A stretch of 64,000 bases of DNA, taken from positions 2,843,872 to 2,907,871 of the forward strand of contig JAKJHU010000056.1 in the NCBI GenBank assembly GCA_022316685.1, in the 5' to 3' direction. The notes under the pieces were generated by a model, which was not told where the DNA came from, did not search any database, and worked only from the letters and a program-made list of their open reading frames with translations. The translations under genes and the position numbers were made by a program. The DNA is from Progne subis subis. Taxonomy: Eukaryota > Chordata > Aves > Passeriformes > Hirundinidae. Positions 24,867-39,058 of the stretch are shown here, piece after piece. The first letter of the stretch is position 1, and each line of letters starts with the position of its first letter.

Positions 24867-26777
24867 ACCGAGATACTTCGAGGTTTCATGACCCCTCACA
24901 GGGGCAAAGCAAAACAGCATTTCAAATACACCAGCTACACTTTGCCTCTCCCTACACCACCTAAATGTTCCCCATTACAACTCAGCCCTACCTTTAATTC
25001 AGGAGAAGCAGCACATTTTGGGCTACACCCTGCCACAGGACTTGCCCTAGTTAATCCTTAAATACCGGTTGAGTGAATCTTTCTATAATAAATTTTCCCA
25101 AGTACAGTCCTAAGTTTATAAAATAGCCATAAAACTTTGCTTTGAGTTGTGGTTGTACCAATTTTAGTTTTGTAAGGAAAAAAATATCTCACCAGTGAAC
25201 TTTTGTGCTGAGGTTCCACAGGCAATATGTACAGATTTTCTAAAGACTTTAAGTTTCACTGAAAAAACATATCTAAAAAAAAGTGGTGCATGGGGAAAGA
25301 TATGTGAGTTGTTGGTGGGTTTTAAATCTCTCTTAAAACCAGCATTTTTTGGTAATGCTTTATAGTTTGTTGTTCATAATATCAAATATATTGTATTAGA
25401 GAAAAAAGCTCCATGTGAAAAAAAACTATTATTCTTTCTCTGCAGATGATATATTAATCATACTGTGAGCATTCATTGGAGATTTTTCACACATGCAATC
25501 TGTAGGTGTATTTTAGGCACAAAACCCTGCAGAAGTCTCATTTTGGGTGACTAAATTTCCATACCGGGGTAAATATTGTAATTTCTCAGGTCAACCACAT
25601 TATTTCTTAAGTGTATGTATACATATATTCTTATTTGGGACTTTCAAGCCTTTTTAACATGTTTCCAGGATTTAGAAACAAGTTCTTAAAAATCATGACA
25701 TTTTGAAATCCGGAACCCCAAGACCTTGTCTGACTGTTACTGGTATTCAATATCCCAGCATTAACTATGCTTAATCAGAGCTATTTTTTTCCCTTTATTC
25801 TCTTCTTATGTTAATATTTGTCCATGTTGGTTTCTGCACCTCCTCCTCTGCCTGTCCCTTTCTTTTCACAATTCACCTCTCATTTTTGTCCTTCTCATTT
25901 TGTTCTCCATCTTTCTCTCTTCTCCAATTTGCCTCTCAGCTCTTTGAGCACACTTGAAGTTGACTGCTTGGTTTCTGTTCAACACATTTATTAGATTAAA
26001 TTCGACCCTGCTGCATAGGGCTCCTTAACTTAATTACCACTACAATCTAATTAACCTGATGCAGTATTGGGATGCAGAAGTCTTCTGCAGAGGCCAGAGA
26101 GGACATAGCCCTGACATCTGTCGGTCCACTCCCACACTCACCTGCTACCTGCTGACACTCAGCACGGTGCAGGGCGCAGATTTCAACTAAAGTAAAATAT
26201 AGGCTCAACATGAGGAGATTTCTCTAGACAGTTAAATTGCATTCTTTGCATCAAAATTGCAATTTGAATTGCCTTCCGTGGGGAAATTTGCAGGAGAAAT
26301 TGCAAGTCTGCCAGGAAAGCCTGAGTGGCTGAAACAAGGTGAGGTAATGAGATTAATGAGAAGAGCTTCTTGTCCCCAGAAGGTCTCCAGGAACATAAAA
26401 GTAGCAAATATTTATGCTGAAAGAGAGGTTGTGTGGACAGGTGGCTGTGCTTCCTCTCCAGGCTGTCAGACAACTTCTGGTACGTAAGTGGATCCTCTTG
26501 TCACCTGAAGCCCACCAGAGTCTGCCCTGCAGCTCCCTCCCTGCTGTCACACCGTTTCTGCTGGGTGCTGGGCACTCCCTCCAGAGCTGCTGCACTGCTT
26601 CATCCACTGAGTCACGGGGATGTCTTCTCACTCACACCACAGTGCAGAGGAGAGGAAGTGATGCAGTTTCATAGGACCTTTCTGGGCTGTTTCTCTAATT
26701 TAACCTGACTGCTGATTTCTCTCAAACTGCCAAGGGAAGGAGCAGTTTTTTGAGTTTACTTCCTTTTTCACTTGCAG

Positions 26778-27117
26778 ATCTTGTCCATCTGGACAACTGA
26801 TCCTGGGTATCAAAAAGTTTCAAAGTCTTCACTCCAAACGAGTAGGCCCACGGGATGGGTTTATTTGGCATACAGAAGGCCGTGGCATGGGCACCAGTGC
26901 AAGGATTGGCAGTGCTCCCTGTTTGGCAGCTGCAGTGCTTGTCTCACCGTGTCCCATCTTCACAGCTCCAGAGCCACAGTCCCCACGAGGTTGCCCTCAT
27001 GCTGCACAGCACTGACCCCACAGGAAATGAAGGCACAGGAAATCAGATGTGAGCATGGTGCTGTGAGCTGAACCCCATTGTGTGGTTGCATTAGTGCCAG
27101 CACTGTTCTATTGACAG
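26778..27117 (+). ncRNA. Candidate exon of a spliced non-coding RNA (1)
   Basis: The left edge follows a good acceptor (pyrimidine-rich CTTCCTTTTTCACTTGCAG) and the right edge is a near-perfect donor, TTGACAG|GTAAGT at 27118. That gives a 340-base exon. It is more GC-rich than its flanks and has no long conserved-looking frame. A strong donor-like GTAAGTGG at 26484, 294 bases upstream, could end a preceding exon. Transcription is not shown by the sequence, and isolated splice-site pairs occur by chance. Confidence 0.3.
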
Positions 27118-28738
27118 GTAAGTTCTGTTTCTCATTTGTATCACTACACTGTAAGTGTAAAACAAGAGTAGTACTCTGTCATCTCTGCTAGAAAGCATCT
27201 GGGAGACCTGACTAGGTACAAACATCAAAAACACATTTTCTTGTTTGAACCACAACAGCTTGATGAGAGACCTTGAGACTGATTTTTCAAAGTTCACACA
27301 GCCTCTGTTGGTTCTGAGAGCCAAGAGAGCCTTCCAAAGATTGAAGTACCTTATGAGACATCATTTTTTCATATTGGTTTCTATATATTAAAAAATTTCC
27401 ATTAACTGGAATGATGCTGCTCAGCCTCAAGTTTTCTTAGTACTTAAGAGCCACAGAAGAAATGACAAAAACTTTTTAAAGTAGCTAATTTCCTCCTTAC
27501 TGATACAAGAAAATTTCTTTTGTGTTTTCTACTGATTGTGAGTCAGAATTTCTGGCTGTTAGCCAAACACAATACTTGGAGCTTTTGATTTGCATATATA
27601 GGCCTACAAGTTAGACAGATAACTTCAATCAAAATTTAATATAACAGATTATATGCAAAACCAGTGAGAAAAGATTCATTTCCCATATTGAGTGGTTTTT
27701 TTGTCAGTTGTGCAAATGAGCACAGAGAATTACAAATAGAATTCGAGAAGAGTCTGCTTTTCATTTTCTTTTCCACCAATATGCATAATGCAGTACATTA
27801 GCTAAAATAACATTTAAAGGAGGCAGAGACATGGTTCTACCAGATATGTGTGGGCATAAGAACAAAAAGTGTTTTCAGCAGCACGAATCTGAAAGTACTT
27901 CCATGTTCTTCCCAGTGAACCGGGAAGAATTCAGAGAGCTGAAGAATTACAAACACACTTTCTGTGAGCCTTCCCTGTGTGATAATACCAGAATTTATGC
28001 CTTGGCATGGAGTGTGCTTGGCCTCAGACAGGACAGTGGGCAGGAGCAACACTTTCCTTCCGGAGTGAAGGGGCCCCAAAACATCAGTCTGTTACTGCTT
28101 GGTGGTGCAGATGCAACAACAGGTGAGGTTTCCAAAGCAGCCATAAGCAGTCAGTTCCAGGATGGTCTGTAAGGTCTCAGAGAAAATAAATTTTGTATAT
28201 TTAGCTTCAAATTTGTTATGCTGCAAGGTACTGGTGGCACAGCGTCCTAGAGCACACCTGTAGCAGTGTTCTCCACCTCCAGCCAATGCCAGGGGCAAGA
28301 CACCCTTTATGGAAGACAAAATTGCAACAGTTGTAAAACAATCCAAACATGTTCTCTCACATGGTATTGACTAACAACAGGAGAGCCCCAGAAATCCCAT
28401 TATGTGTGAAGACTCAATGAGAAGGTGATAGTTTATGGATGAGACAGAGGACTGAATAAAAACAGGAAGAAAGGGCAGAATGATATGAAACCTCCTCTGC
28501 ACAATGGCTTCCAAAGGATCAGAATGCACCGAAACATTGCTTGGATACACACCTTGGTATCCAGGACCTATGGATATCACAACTTGTGCAACAAGAAGCA
28601 AACATCCAAAAAGCATGAGAGGGGAATGGCAACTCCTTCTCGTTTTCATAAATAAATTGTATTTCTCTTGTACTGAGAGCACAGTCTTTCTAAACTAGGC
28701 TTGTTTGCTACAATGCCAACACTTTTTTTTGATCCCAG

Positions 28739-29116
28739 GTATCTGTGCCGTGTAACTGAGGTGCTGCTGAGGATTGGTTTTTATGCTTCTCCGTGTGTGA
28801 TGGGCACAGGCAAGCATGATGAGCAGGTGTTTAGTGTGAATTCATGCAGATCCAAGATGACATCTCCTCAGGACAAAAGGTGACGTGTAGGAAAGGTGGC
28901 TCAGACCTGTCATCTCCACCAACAAACCAGAGCACCAGAAGACAGGCTTGAGCACTGTCCTGGAACTGTCCTGATTGTTAAACTGTTCACAGTCCCTGCA
29001 GAGCTTTGGCTCAGGCTGTCTGCAGCTCTCCAAGACACTGCCAAGGCATGGTTCAGGAATTAACACCAGTCAGGGATCATTGCCAGTAGGAAGCCTGGTC
29101 ATGGCTGCTCTGAGAG
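28739..29116 (+). ncRNA. Candidate exon of a spliced non-coding RNA (2)
   Basis: A T-run acceptor (CTTTTTTTTGATCCCAG) ends at 28738 and a donor (TGAGAG|GTAAGG) begins at 29117, giving 378 bases on the plus strand, the same strand as the candidate at 26.8 kb. All three frames contain stops, so any product would be non-coding. It belongs to a possible chain with the candidates at 26778-27117 and 30840-31006. Evidence is splice-site sequence only. Confidence 0.25.
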
Positions 29117-30839
29117 GTAAGGGTTTTCCTAAAAGCCTTGCTATACCATCTGAGCAGCTCAGACCTGTGCCAAGAGGATGGAAATGTTAGATCCTGGCTT
29201 CCCTGCGTGCCTGGGCTCTCTGAAGACTAAACCACAGTTGTTCCCCAATCTTTTCAATGCCTGTCAGCAGATCACTTCCATAGGAAGAGGCCAACACAGT
29301 TCCCACTATACTGCTCCTGCTTTGGCAGAAAATGAGCTATACAAGGAGGAATCCTCAGATTGCAATGAGGAAGGTACCAAGGGTCATGATTATTGGCAAA
29401 TCATTCTGACACGTGAATGGTGATGGATATATCCAGTTAAAGACTGCAGATTGTACATTACCGTAGCATTGATGTAATTACAAAATAAGTATATATTCAT
29501 AACATAGCAAGTGCAGATTTAACAAATTTCATACAGTCAGATTCTAAAGCCAGGAGAATCTGATTAACAGTGTTGGGAAATACTGAAAATAACATTATTT
29601 CATGTCAGGAAGAACTTTTGTTTCAAAATGCCTCAAAATAATTTTATTGTTATTATTTTTCTTAAGAAGAGGGTCTAAAATCTTATCAGAAGAGCTTTAG
29701 AAGCAACAAATACCTAGAAATCGCCCTAGAACATAAAATGTCCCCACAATGAATCCAAAGAGTTCCCCAAAAATAGTTAATGTAATTCAGTGTAGCTTCA
29801 TTAAGATTATTATTTTATTCTCAATTAAAATTTTGGTTATGTCTTATTATGCAAAGTACCTGGACTTTAGAGTCTTTAAATGAAAAATTACAAGGTAAAA
29901 TTAGAGAGATGTGCAAGCTCAGTAGAGACATTGAAGGTAAGAAGTGAGTTGAAAGAAATGAAATGGCTCAAGGAGAACTTCAGGTGTTGGAGACAGATGG
30001 CGAAAGAAACAAACAAAATTATTAATTGATTGCGTTCTGTTACTGATGAAGAGGCTATAGTCGTAATATTCCTAGATAGGTATAAATTAACATATAAAGG
30101 CACAAGGCAGTTAACATGAATGCTCAAAGTTATGCTGGCCATGCAATCAGAGTGTTTTCTACTGAATATCCTCAATAAAATAAAAAGTAGCTCTTACCTT
30201 TGTAATTAGTGACTGATAGGTCCCCATTTTGAGCCAACTTAGTAACTTCCAGCAGAAAGCAGCTCTCAGCTCTCTGGGTACTGAACTCTGCAGGGAGAGC
30301 ACAGAACAGTTTGAATTTAGGTTATTTAAAGTCAAACTGACTTCCCTATACGTGATTTTTACTCCTTCAACAATCAGCTTAGAGAGCCAAACAAATACAA
30401 GCAACCAGCAGGAATATCTCTTGTTTTAGTGAATGAGGACGCAGTCAGAAGCTCACAAAAAGTGCTGGGAAAGTGCACATCAATACAGTGCAATTGCCTG
30501 ATGGAATCATGAGGCATGGGATATAAAGATCTGCTTGGAAAGAACAGATGTCAAGATCATATCCACTTCTACAGACCAAGGTCTGCCACAAAGTGTGGAA
30601 AAGTGCTACTGCTGGATGAATAAAATCAGGAATCACGTGTAGGAGGGGCACAAAACTTACATACTGGAGGATAGTGAAGCGCAGGGGGATGATTGAAAAA
30701 CTTGTAAAGTCCTGTATCAGGTGAGATGCAAATGATTTCTGTTTCTGAGAGCATCTCTGCAAGCTTCACAGATGACAGGAAGGGTACAGTCTTGACTTTA
30801 CGGTCTTCTAACTAAATATAAATTTATTTTATTTTCTAG

Positions 30840-31006
30840 TATGCATAAATATGAGAGTGGAAAGCGTGGGAGGCTCTCTTAAGCTGTGTGAAATACGTTC
30901 TTTATGCCCAGCATTACTGTGGTCCACACAAGAGCCATGTCCACCAGGAGCTGACCATGAGGGGAGTGGTGCCAAGAGTCTCAGTGCTGCACTCCAGTGG
31001 GTCTTG
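30840..31006 (+). ncRNA. Candidate exon of a spliced non-coding RNA (3)
   Basis: The acceptor TTTATTTTATTTTCTAG ends at 30839 and the donor GTCTTG|GTAAGA starts at 31007, giving a 167-base plus-strand exon. It is GC-richer than the AT-rich flanks on both sides. It is the third such pair on the same strand within about 4 kb, and transcription is unproven. Confidence 0.25.
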
Positions 31007-33292
31007 GTAAGATGCTTTGGGGGAAAGGAGGGAGAAAAGACTCATCCTCCTGTCAGATTTCCTCATGCCCATCCACACTACTCCTGCTGGCACGAGGCTG
31101 ATCATGTGGAAGATATTTTACTATACAGTAGTAAGCTCCACTGAGCATTATTTTACTATCTGAAGTAATAAAATACATCAGTTATTCAGAATTATCAAAA
31201 TTATGAATATCTGAACTGATATTTAATATCTAGAAGATTATAATGGCAAGAATTTTGTGTCTGGGAACTTCAAATCAGGACTGTAATACATTTGTGTTTT
31301 GACTGCATACACTGCAAGAGTAATTAAATAATGTATAACTAATTAAGAATATAGGAGGACCATCCATATGTAAAACCCACCATAAACAGGTCTAATTTTA
31401 TACCATATTAAAGATACAGAATTGCTGATATGCAGACATAAACATATGTGGCATATATATCTCAAACCAGTCTCAAGCATTCCATATGAAATTTGCTGGA
31501 AGCAGGCCATTAATTACTAAAGCTGAGGCTAATCCTGCAATCTTATCATAACAGAAGTTTTGTTTTTATCAGGACTTGAGGATCCATATTCAATAAATAT
31601 TATTTAACTGCCAAAATAACATACAAAATACTTGGTACATGGTGGTTGATTTAATGGAATAGTGGAATGCCACTCTTAGGCTGTTAATATTCAGAATTTA
31701 CCTTTTGGTGTTTATAAAACATTTATGCTATTCTTCCAATCTGTGAGATTTGCTGTCATTCAACTCATCAGCAAGACTTCCACTCCTGTGAGTGGAAACT
31801 CAGTCTATTTTAAGGTTTTTGTAGATAAGGGAACAACTTTTGCCATTCATGTCTGCAGAATCTGACATTAATCCCTTAGCAAGAAGCTTAGTCCCACCAG
31901 AGCACTCATGTCCCATAAAATTAGGGCAAGTTGAGGAAAAATATTTTTAGTGCATTCTGCTCATTAACACTAGAAGAGAAGCTGAGGGAATCCCAGAACC
32001 CAAACAGGTACCCAAACAAGTTCACACAAATATTTATCCTCAAATCACACAAAAAATTACAGCTTTGATGGTAAAGCTGAGGGAATGATACAATTTTCTT
32101 ATCCATAAAAATATTATGTCCCTCATTAATTCTTTTCACAGCAAAGCTGCTTCATTATTTATCTTCTGGGGAAGCAATTAGTAGCAACATTGCTCCTGGG
32201 TAGTATGTGCTGATTTTCTCTTTAATAATTGCTATGAGAGACCGCATATTTCAAGCTGCAAAAGCAAAATTAAAAGTAACTCCCAAAACTGAAGAATTGT
32301 TCTAAGCAAATAAATAGTTCTTGATATCAAAGGAGTGCTGGGCAGGAGGAAACATGTACTTTCTCCTTGAAGAAAACTGGAGAGCACTGGAATTACAGAT
32401 TTATGAGCTCTTTCAAAAAAACATTAGCCTGACTCTGAGAGTGTTCTCAGTCAAATCAATTAAGCTGACATTTAAAGTTGCTAAAAGAAAACATTTTTAG
32501 AAACCCCCTGTAATGAAAACATTTAGAATTGGGAGAAATTTCTTATGTGTAAAAGCAAGTAAGTTCTGGAATAGATTTTCAATGAGAAACAGGCAAAAAA
32601 ATTAAAAAAAAACAAAACAAAAAACAATGGCAATATATTAACGAAAGGGATTATATTCAATATGATAACAGGGTAATAACAGGTGATTGGGATATGTTCC
32701 CACCCAGAATGTAAACGTTAATCTGGCAATTAGGCCAAATGACTACCAAAACATTGGTGTCCAATTCTCAACTGGATACCAGGGCTGGGTCTGCCCTGTC
32801 ATTATGTTGTTTAAATACAGCCCCAGCTTAACTCTTAGAGGAAAAAAAGAGTAACCCTTAAATCTTGGTGCTGTCAGGCCACAAAGCTGGAATTGAAAGC
32901 TCCACAGATTAGCTCATCTGTCACGGTCATTGTGAGTTATAAACTTAATTAAAGAATGTACTCATTTGGGTGCAAGACCATTATCCCCTTACAACAATGT
33001 GAATAGAAATTAACTATTCAAATGCCCCAAGTCCTCTGATGGTTTCCAAAAAATATATATCCTTGCTCAGAAGGAAAGGTGAGTTCTCCCAAAAATTACT
33101 GAGAAAGGGCAAGAGTGACTCTTTTTAACCTCAGTCCTACAGACTGTGAGATAGTTCTGAATATTATGAGACTTTTCCAGAGGTTCTGGCATCATGTGAA
33201 AGTACCATGAAGCCAAAGAAGGTGTGCCTCCACCATGAGCACAGAAACTCAAAATTATTCTCAAAATTACACAAATTAGACTGAAAACACAA

Positions 33293-33621
33293 GACTTTGA
33301 GGTGACCTAATTGCAGCCTTCCAATATCTGAAGGGAGCCCACAAGAAGCATGGAGAGAGCCTGTTTACAAGAACATAGGACAAGGGGAAATGGCCTAAAA
33401 GTGAAAAAAACCCAAGACTTTACTATGAAGGGGGTGAGGCATTGGAACAGGTTGCCCAGACAGGTTTGGATATCCCATCTCTGAAAATGTTCAAGGCCAG
33501 GTTGGAGCAGCCTGGTCTAGTGGAAGGTGTCCTGCATAAAACAGAGAGGTTTGAATTGGGTGTTTTTTAAGGTCCCTTCCAACCCAGGCTATTTTATTAT
33601 TCTATGCTGATGATTCTATGA
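33293..33621 (+). mobile_element. CR1 LINE fragment, intact 3' end
   Basis: Plus-orientation CR1: GACTTTGAGGTGACCTAATTG, CCTTCCAATATCTGAAGGGAG, CAGGTTGCCCAGA, GGTCCCTTCCAACCCAGGC, ending in TTCTATGCTGATGATTCTATG, a slightly degenerate 3' octamer array. It is about 330 bp, 5'-truncated and carries no coding capacity. Confidence 0.95.
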
Positions 33622-34737
33622 AAGATTAGTGTAGATGAAAGCAGCTTAGGGAAGAAATAGTCCTGTGGTATAAAATCTGTGGAAGTGAAATACTTCCAGG
33701 GCACAGGGCAATTCTTGTTGGAGGAAAAGGAGTACAAAAGACTGCAGACAAGTTAAGGAGGGCAAAGAAGGGTGGAGGCCAAATCAGTTCTGAGCTGCCA
33801 CTGGACATGACAGTTCCAGGCCGTGTCCCCTCTGCCACTGCAGTTGACACAGGAATGCATTGTCCTCTTTGTCACCCCAAGTGACCACAGGGACTTTCTG
33901 CTCTGAGTCCAATGCCACCGCTGAGCTTCAGTGTTTGAGCGGTTTGCAGACACTTTGAGTAAAAGTGTCTGTCGTGGAGCCCTCAGAAACTTCCTGAAGT
34001 CAAATGCTGAACTTGTCTCTTGTAACACAGAACCACAGACCTGTTGTTTCACGTGCCTTTATCACATTACATCTGGAGTTGGGAGTTTTTTTTAAGTCTT
34101 ACAATGAGCCAAAGTAAACCCATTTTTCATGCACTACTATTAAACTATAAAATCTAAATTTTCTCCTTTGTTAGAAGAGTTTTGCAGCCTTGGTGATATA
34201 CACTGATAATCATTGCTCAACATTTAAAATGTGCCTATTTAAACTTGGTGTGGCTATTCTGCAGATTTTTTTTAGTGTCCCTGCAAAGGGTTTGCATGCT
34301 TTCTGCAAAGAAAATAAATAGAACAAATAGTATGGCAGCACAAGTTGGTCAATTATTAGCTTTTGCATACTCAGATCATGGCCTTTCTTTACAAGGACAT
34401 GTGTTAATATATAATAGAAGTGTATTTCAGTTCTTTTTAAATTGATTTTTCAGACACACAGTGCAATCTTATAAGGTCAGTTGGAAAGTAAGTGGCCAAA
34501 GACAGGCGTTCCAGAAGAAATGAGCCACTAGCCACACATCATGAGAAATAAAACTGGAATTAAACATATGAAAATGATTTTTATTTTGTAGTAGTCCCAG
34601 GCTGGCATTTGACACGCACTCACCAGCCTCACTTAAGTCTAGACAAACGGTCTGTAATGGTCTTAAACTGTGATTTGGGCATTTCTCAGCTCAGAGAGAT
34701 GTCATAAATGTCATGGGCCAAGTTTACGACCCACTGC

Positions 34738-34950
34738 TTCAGGCTACTGGTGCTGACCACAGCTCTAACTGTCCCTGTGAAGCTGCAATTGCTAATTAAT
34801 ATGCAATTATCATTTTGAGGATGTAGAAGTTGTAAGTGGGGAACAGCAAACAAGTTTAATATGATTTTCTGCATAGAAAATGAGGTGGCAGGGAACGCAA
34901 AATGGCCAGGCCAAGTACACACAGCGATCAAAATTTTTGTGGCTACGTTC
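34738..34950. promoter_or_regulatory. Possible conserved non-coding element
   Basis: A block of high sequence complexity without simple repeats or transposon signatures. It is centred on GCTAATTAATATGCAATTATC, which combines a homeodomain core (TAATTA) with a POU/octamer-like ATGCAAT. Such composition is typical of developmental enhancers conserved in vertebrates. No alignment was possible, so the call rests on composition and motif content. Confidence 0.25.
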
Positions 34951-37900
34951 AGAGACAGAACTAGGAAAATGTGAGAGAGAAATGTTTTATTCTGAGATGG
35001 ATTAAGGCAAGTGAGAGTTTTGTGAATCAAAATATTCCTACCATATAGTTACAGATAAAAATGACCAGAGAAAAATTAGGCAGATAATTAGAAAAATGTA
35101 GCCAGAGCACTGCAAACTGATGCGTGCACCCTGAAGACAGAGACTGAGCCAAGGAACCAGAAACCAAGAAGCAGTCTGCACTCCCCAGCTCATTGGGGAA
35201 GTTTTGATAAGATAAAATCATATCAGAACAGTCAGCTGCCTGAACTTTGTACTGTTATGTCTGGTACAGCCAATGTTAATGCAAGGAGGACTGTGTTACA
35301 GGGCTTCACACCATGCTGGGACCATGTTTATTCTGTACCAAGTTCAAAGTCACACCGAAGTAAAAACACCTGAGAAAGGCTACAGCAGAGGTGTAAAGGT
35401 CTGAGGGCTCTACACTCCCAAACACAACCCTACAGAAAATCAAAGAACTCTTGAATGTTGTATTCAATACATCTGCTGGCTAAACTCTCCCATCTCTCTG
35501 CTAAGCAGAGGCCAAGGAGGAAAAAGGCTCTTGAAACTAAGTGCTCCTAGAAACTTCAAACTTCCAAACACTTCAATTCCCATTTTTGCCATCCACTTAT
35601 CTTCATTAAATTGTTAAAAATTTAATTGCATTAAACTCCTAAAAATGAGCAAATTTCAGCTGCATTTTCAAATGAAATTCTAATAATAATTTATTATTTA
35701 TGAATTGCACATGATATATTTATAAGCTATGATTTGCAAAAATCATCATCCTGTCTGAAGGGACCTGTAAGGAAAAAAAGAAAAAAAACAACCAACCAAA
35801 ACCAATTCAAAACTGAAACCAAGAATGTCTTCTAATCAAACTGTACAACAGGAAAAGAAGGCTTTTACACAGTACAGTAATGACCTTATCTCCTTCATTA
35901 ATTTGAGTCTCCTATTGCAAGAGATAAGGGAAAGCGTTATCAGGAGCAGGTGACAAGATATTCTGTTTCAGGGTGGAACAGCTATTCCAGACTCTGAGTA
36001 ACCTCTTTATCAGCAGGACATGAAAAGGGCAGCTCTCAAGTTTTCTAGGTGAGCCAAGCCTGGTGTGAAGAGCAGAAACGAATCAGTCTGTCAGCCTCCT
36101 ACTGCATGAGATGTTGAACAGCAATGAAAGGGCTTTATTGACAAACATAATCCTAGTGACTCACCCTGTATATTTTTGTAATTTTTTCCATTTTTGAAAA
36201 TCTTGTGGGTTTAAGTATTGTTTTATCCCCCAATCTTCTGTAGTGGAAAAACAGATTTTACACAGGTGGCATATGAATTCAGCACTCCTTTCAACATTGT
36301 GGATCTGTTCCTAGGGGGGTAAATGGCAAACTCCTGGAATACTTATTGCACATCAACTTTTGGAGTTGCTCAAACCACAAGGGTAATCTGTCATTGACTT
36401 GCAAAGCCCAAGCCACTGGCAGACAGCAAAAATTACTGGGGTGAAAAGCTACACTTGCTCAGCAAGTTTTAGTCCAAGCAGTGGCAAGCAGTGAAGCAGT
36501 GGGGTTGGAGATTGAGACTCACCACTACAATGCCAGTTTTTACACTGACAATATAAATTACATCTCAACTTATACTGGTGAGATTCTTTAGAATTATATA
36601 TTTCATTTAATACATCAGTGAGATATCTGTTATCTAAGTATACCCAGAAACTGGACAGGAAAAGCCAAAACAGTTTGAAACTGTCTGGGTGAATCTAGGA
36701 CAGAAGAATGAATGTAGCAAGCACTTTTCTATTTACATGGTCTTGGGGTTTAAAGTGTGTTCACCAGTTTGGGATCAGCCCACATGCTTTATGGGTTTGT
36801 TTTTCATTTTGTTGCATCAGAAAAAAAATCTATATATAAACCTGGAAACCTGAGACCTGAGTTTCTTTTAGCTGTATGGACTTTAACCTAGCTGTACAAC
36901 ATATGTACACACATGCTATTATAGTTTCTATCACTTAACAGCTGTGAGGAAAACCTCAAAGATTTGATCAGTACAGACAGACAGGTGTGCAAGGAAGCTG
37001 GAATGAGAATTCTCTATTATCTTTATTATCTTAAATGCTTCCTAGTGGCAATCTGAAGGTCAACATTGTTAAGAAAGTTGATCATTAACTTATTAATATG
37101 TTTATCAATTTTAGTTTTTGTTCATTACTGCATAAGAAAAAAAAAAAAAAACAGGTTGAGACTTACACACAAATAGCAAAATCCCTGGCAGTTTTCTTAC
37201 AAGCATTTAGGGGGTGATTACTCCAAATCACTTAAGATCCACCTTTCCAGAGTACTGTGTGCTCACAGTTTTTATTGAAATATGTGGGAGCAGGTCTGGT
37301 TATATCTCCTTGGCCCCTGTCTCCAGCATGGACACAATCCCACGTGTTTCATTCACATCACTGACATTACTGGGCTGAGGCAAGGACAAAGAAGGCAACA
37401 GGCTCTTCCCATGTGGGAATTTTGCCCAAGACAAATCTTACAGAGGTTAAGTGCTGTGCTACTGTTTTCTCATTTGTAAAGCAGGACTTATAAGCCTTCC
37501 CTATTTCAAAGGGCTGTGGAATGATAAGGGGTTTAACACAGATAGACTGCAGTAATAACATAATATGCTACATATCTATGGAACATTCTCTGGGAGCCTA
37601 ACAGATTCAGATGAAAATGTTCTAAAAAGCCATAGCTGGAAAAGCAAAGCTGTCTTTTCCTTCTGTTCCAAGGCAGCTTTGGCATGAAGAGCTATACTGC
37701 AGAGAACACACAATAACTTTCCTGGTTTAAAATGTGAAAGAAAGTAAGGACTGTGTTACAAGAACATGGCACTATAAAAGGATGATTTAAGAAAGTCTAC
37801 TGCATGTGGTTTACACAAATATCACTGAGCCCACAGTGTCTCCTGACAGGAGGACACCCATAATCTACAATCTGCAAACTGAGAAGCATTTAATTCTAGG

Positions 37901-38818
37901 TGAACACTTTTGTCTATGGAGAAACCCACTGAAGTCAGCAGAGCTCCCTGTGTACACATAAGGATGGTAATTTTAGTCCAGCCACAGCATTAGACTTTTG
38001 GATCCTGACTTTCAGAACTTCAGTATGTTCAGCACGTCACATGGCTCCAGCAGTGACCTGTAACAGGCAGGGACAGGCAGCAAGAGGATTTTATAATCAG
38101 ACCCTTAGCACCCTATTGGACTGACCCTTCTGGTTTAAACAGGGCAGTGCTCATGAGCATTGCTCTGAGGGAATTTCTCTCTTCTGTCTGCTTTTGCCAA
38201 CAATGTTGGCTAGTGAAGACTGCTGTGTAAAGAGAAAAAAATAAATAAATCCCAGTTTATTCTGTCACTTCCAAGCCTTCGTCCCTAGAACACACAGATT
38301 TAAAGGAAGCTTTTGTGCAATACACAGAATAAAACAGTTGGCTGCCCACAAGGCCTCACCCAAGACAAAACAGTAACAGTCCTTCAGTTAATCTGTCTTC
38401 CTGGCTCAGCCAGACGCCAAGGAATCCAGAGCCTCCCAGACTTCTGGGAAGCAAGTAAATATCATAAAATGCCACAGGTCAAACCATCTAATGCTGCTTT
38501 GCTGCCCCTGATCCGTAGCTGTTGGGAACTGCTCATCCTCAGGCTCACAGCTCCTGCTGACATTCTGGTGGCAGCACGAGCTGGCAGGATGCTGTTGCTG
38601 CTAGGGCTGTGCTGTTCCTCTTACTACAGCAAAACTGAAATCACCTCCCAGATTACATTCCAGAAAAGGCCAGGTATCTGCAATTTCCCCTTCGTGGAAA
38701 AGGGTGGGAGAATAAAAATAAAAAGGCAAATGTGAATGTGTGCGTGTCCTTGGTCGAGGTTCTTTTCCTTTTATTTTTTTTTTTTCATTTAGGTAAATAC
38801 TTTTCATGTGTTGGAAGC

Positions 38819-38914
38819 AAAAAAAAAAAAAAAAAAAAAACCCAACAAAAAAACCCCCCAACAACAACAAAAAAAAACCCAACAAAACCCAAAACCAAAA
38901 AAACAAAAAAAACC
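38819..38914. repeat. A-rich low-complexity tract
   Basis: A run of 22 A is followed by CCCAAC, AACAAC and AAAACCC units to about 38914. It starts after a plain GGAAGC and has no recognised retrocopy upstream. Length in the real genome may differ because of slippage. Confidence 0.88.
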
Positions 38915-39058
38915 AACCAGCCTCGGGCTAATACCTGCAGATTAAAAGGTGAAGTTGATCACTATCAAAGATACTTTGTGACCTAAAATTAATCTCTCAG
39001 TAATCATCACAATTGGCTAAAAGGAAATTGAAGCATTAAACTTCTTTAAAGCACACAG

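Noticed and set aside
24633..25061. 142-codon plus-strand frame
   Set aside because: Its middle covers a reversed CR1 fragment, and the remainder has no recognisable protein character.
27831..28172. 113-codon plus-strand frame with an internal CAG|GTGAGG at about 28122
   Set aside because: No strong acceptor precedes it, and no domain was recognised. The donor alone is too common to call an exon.
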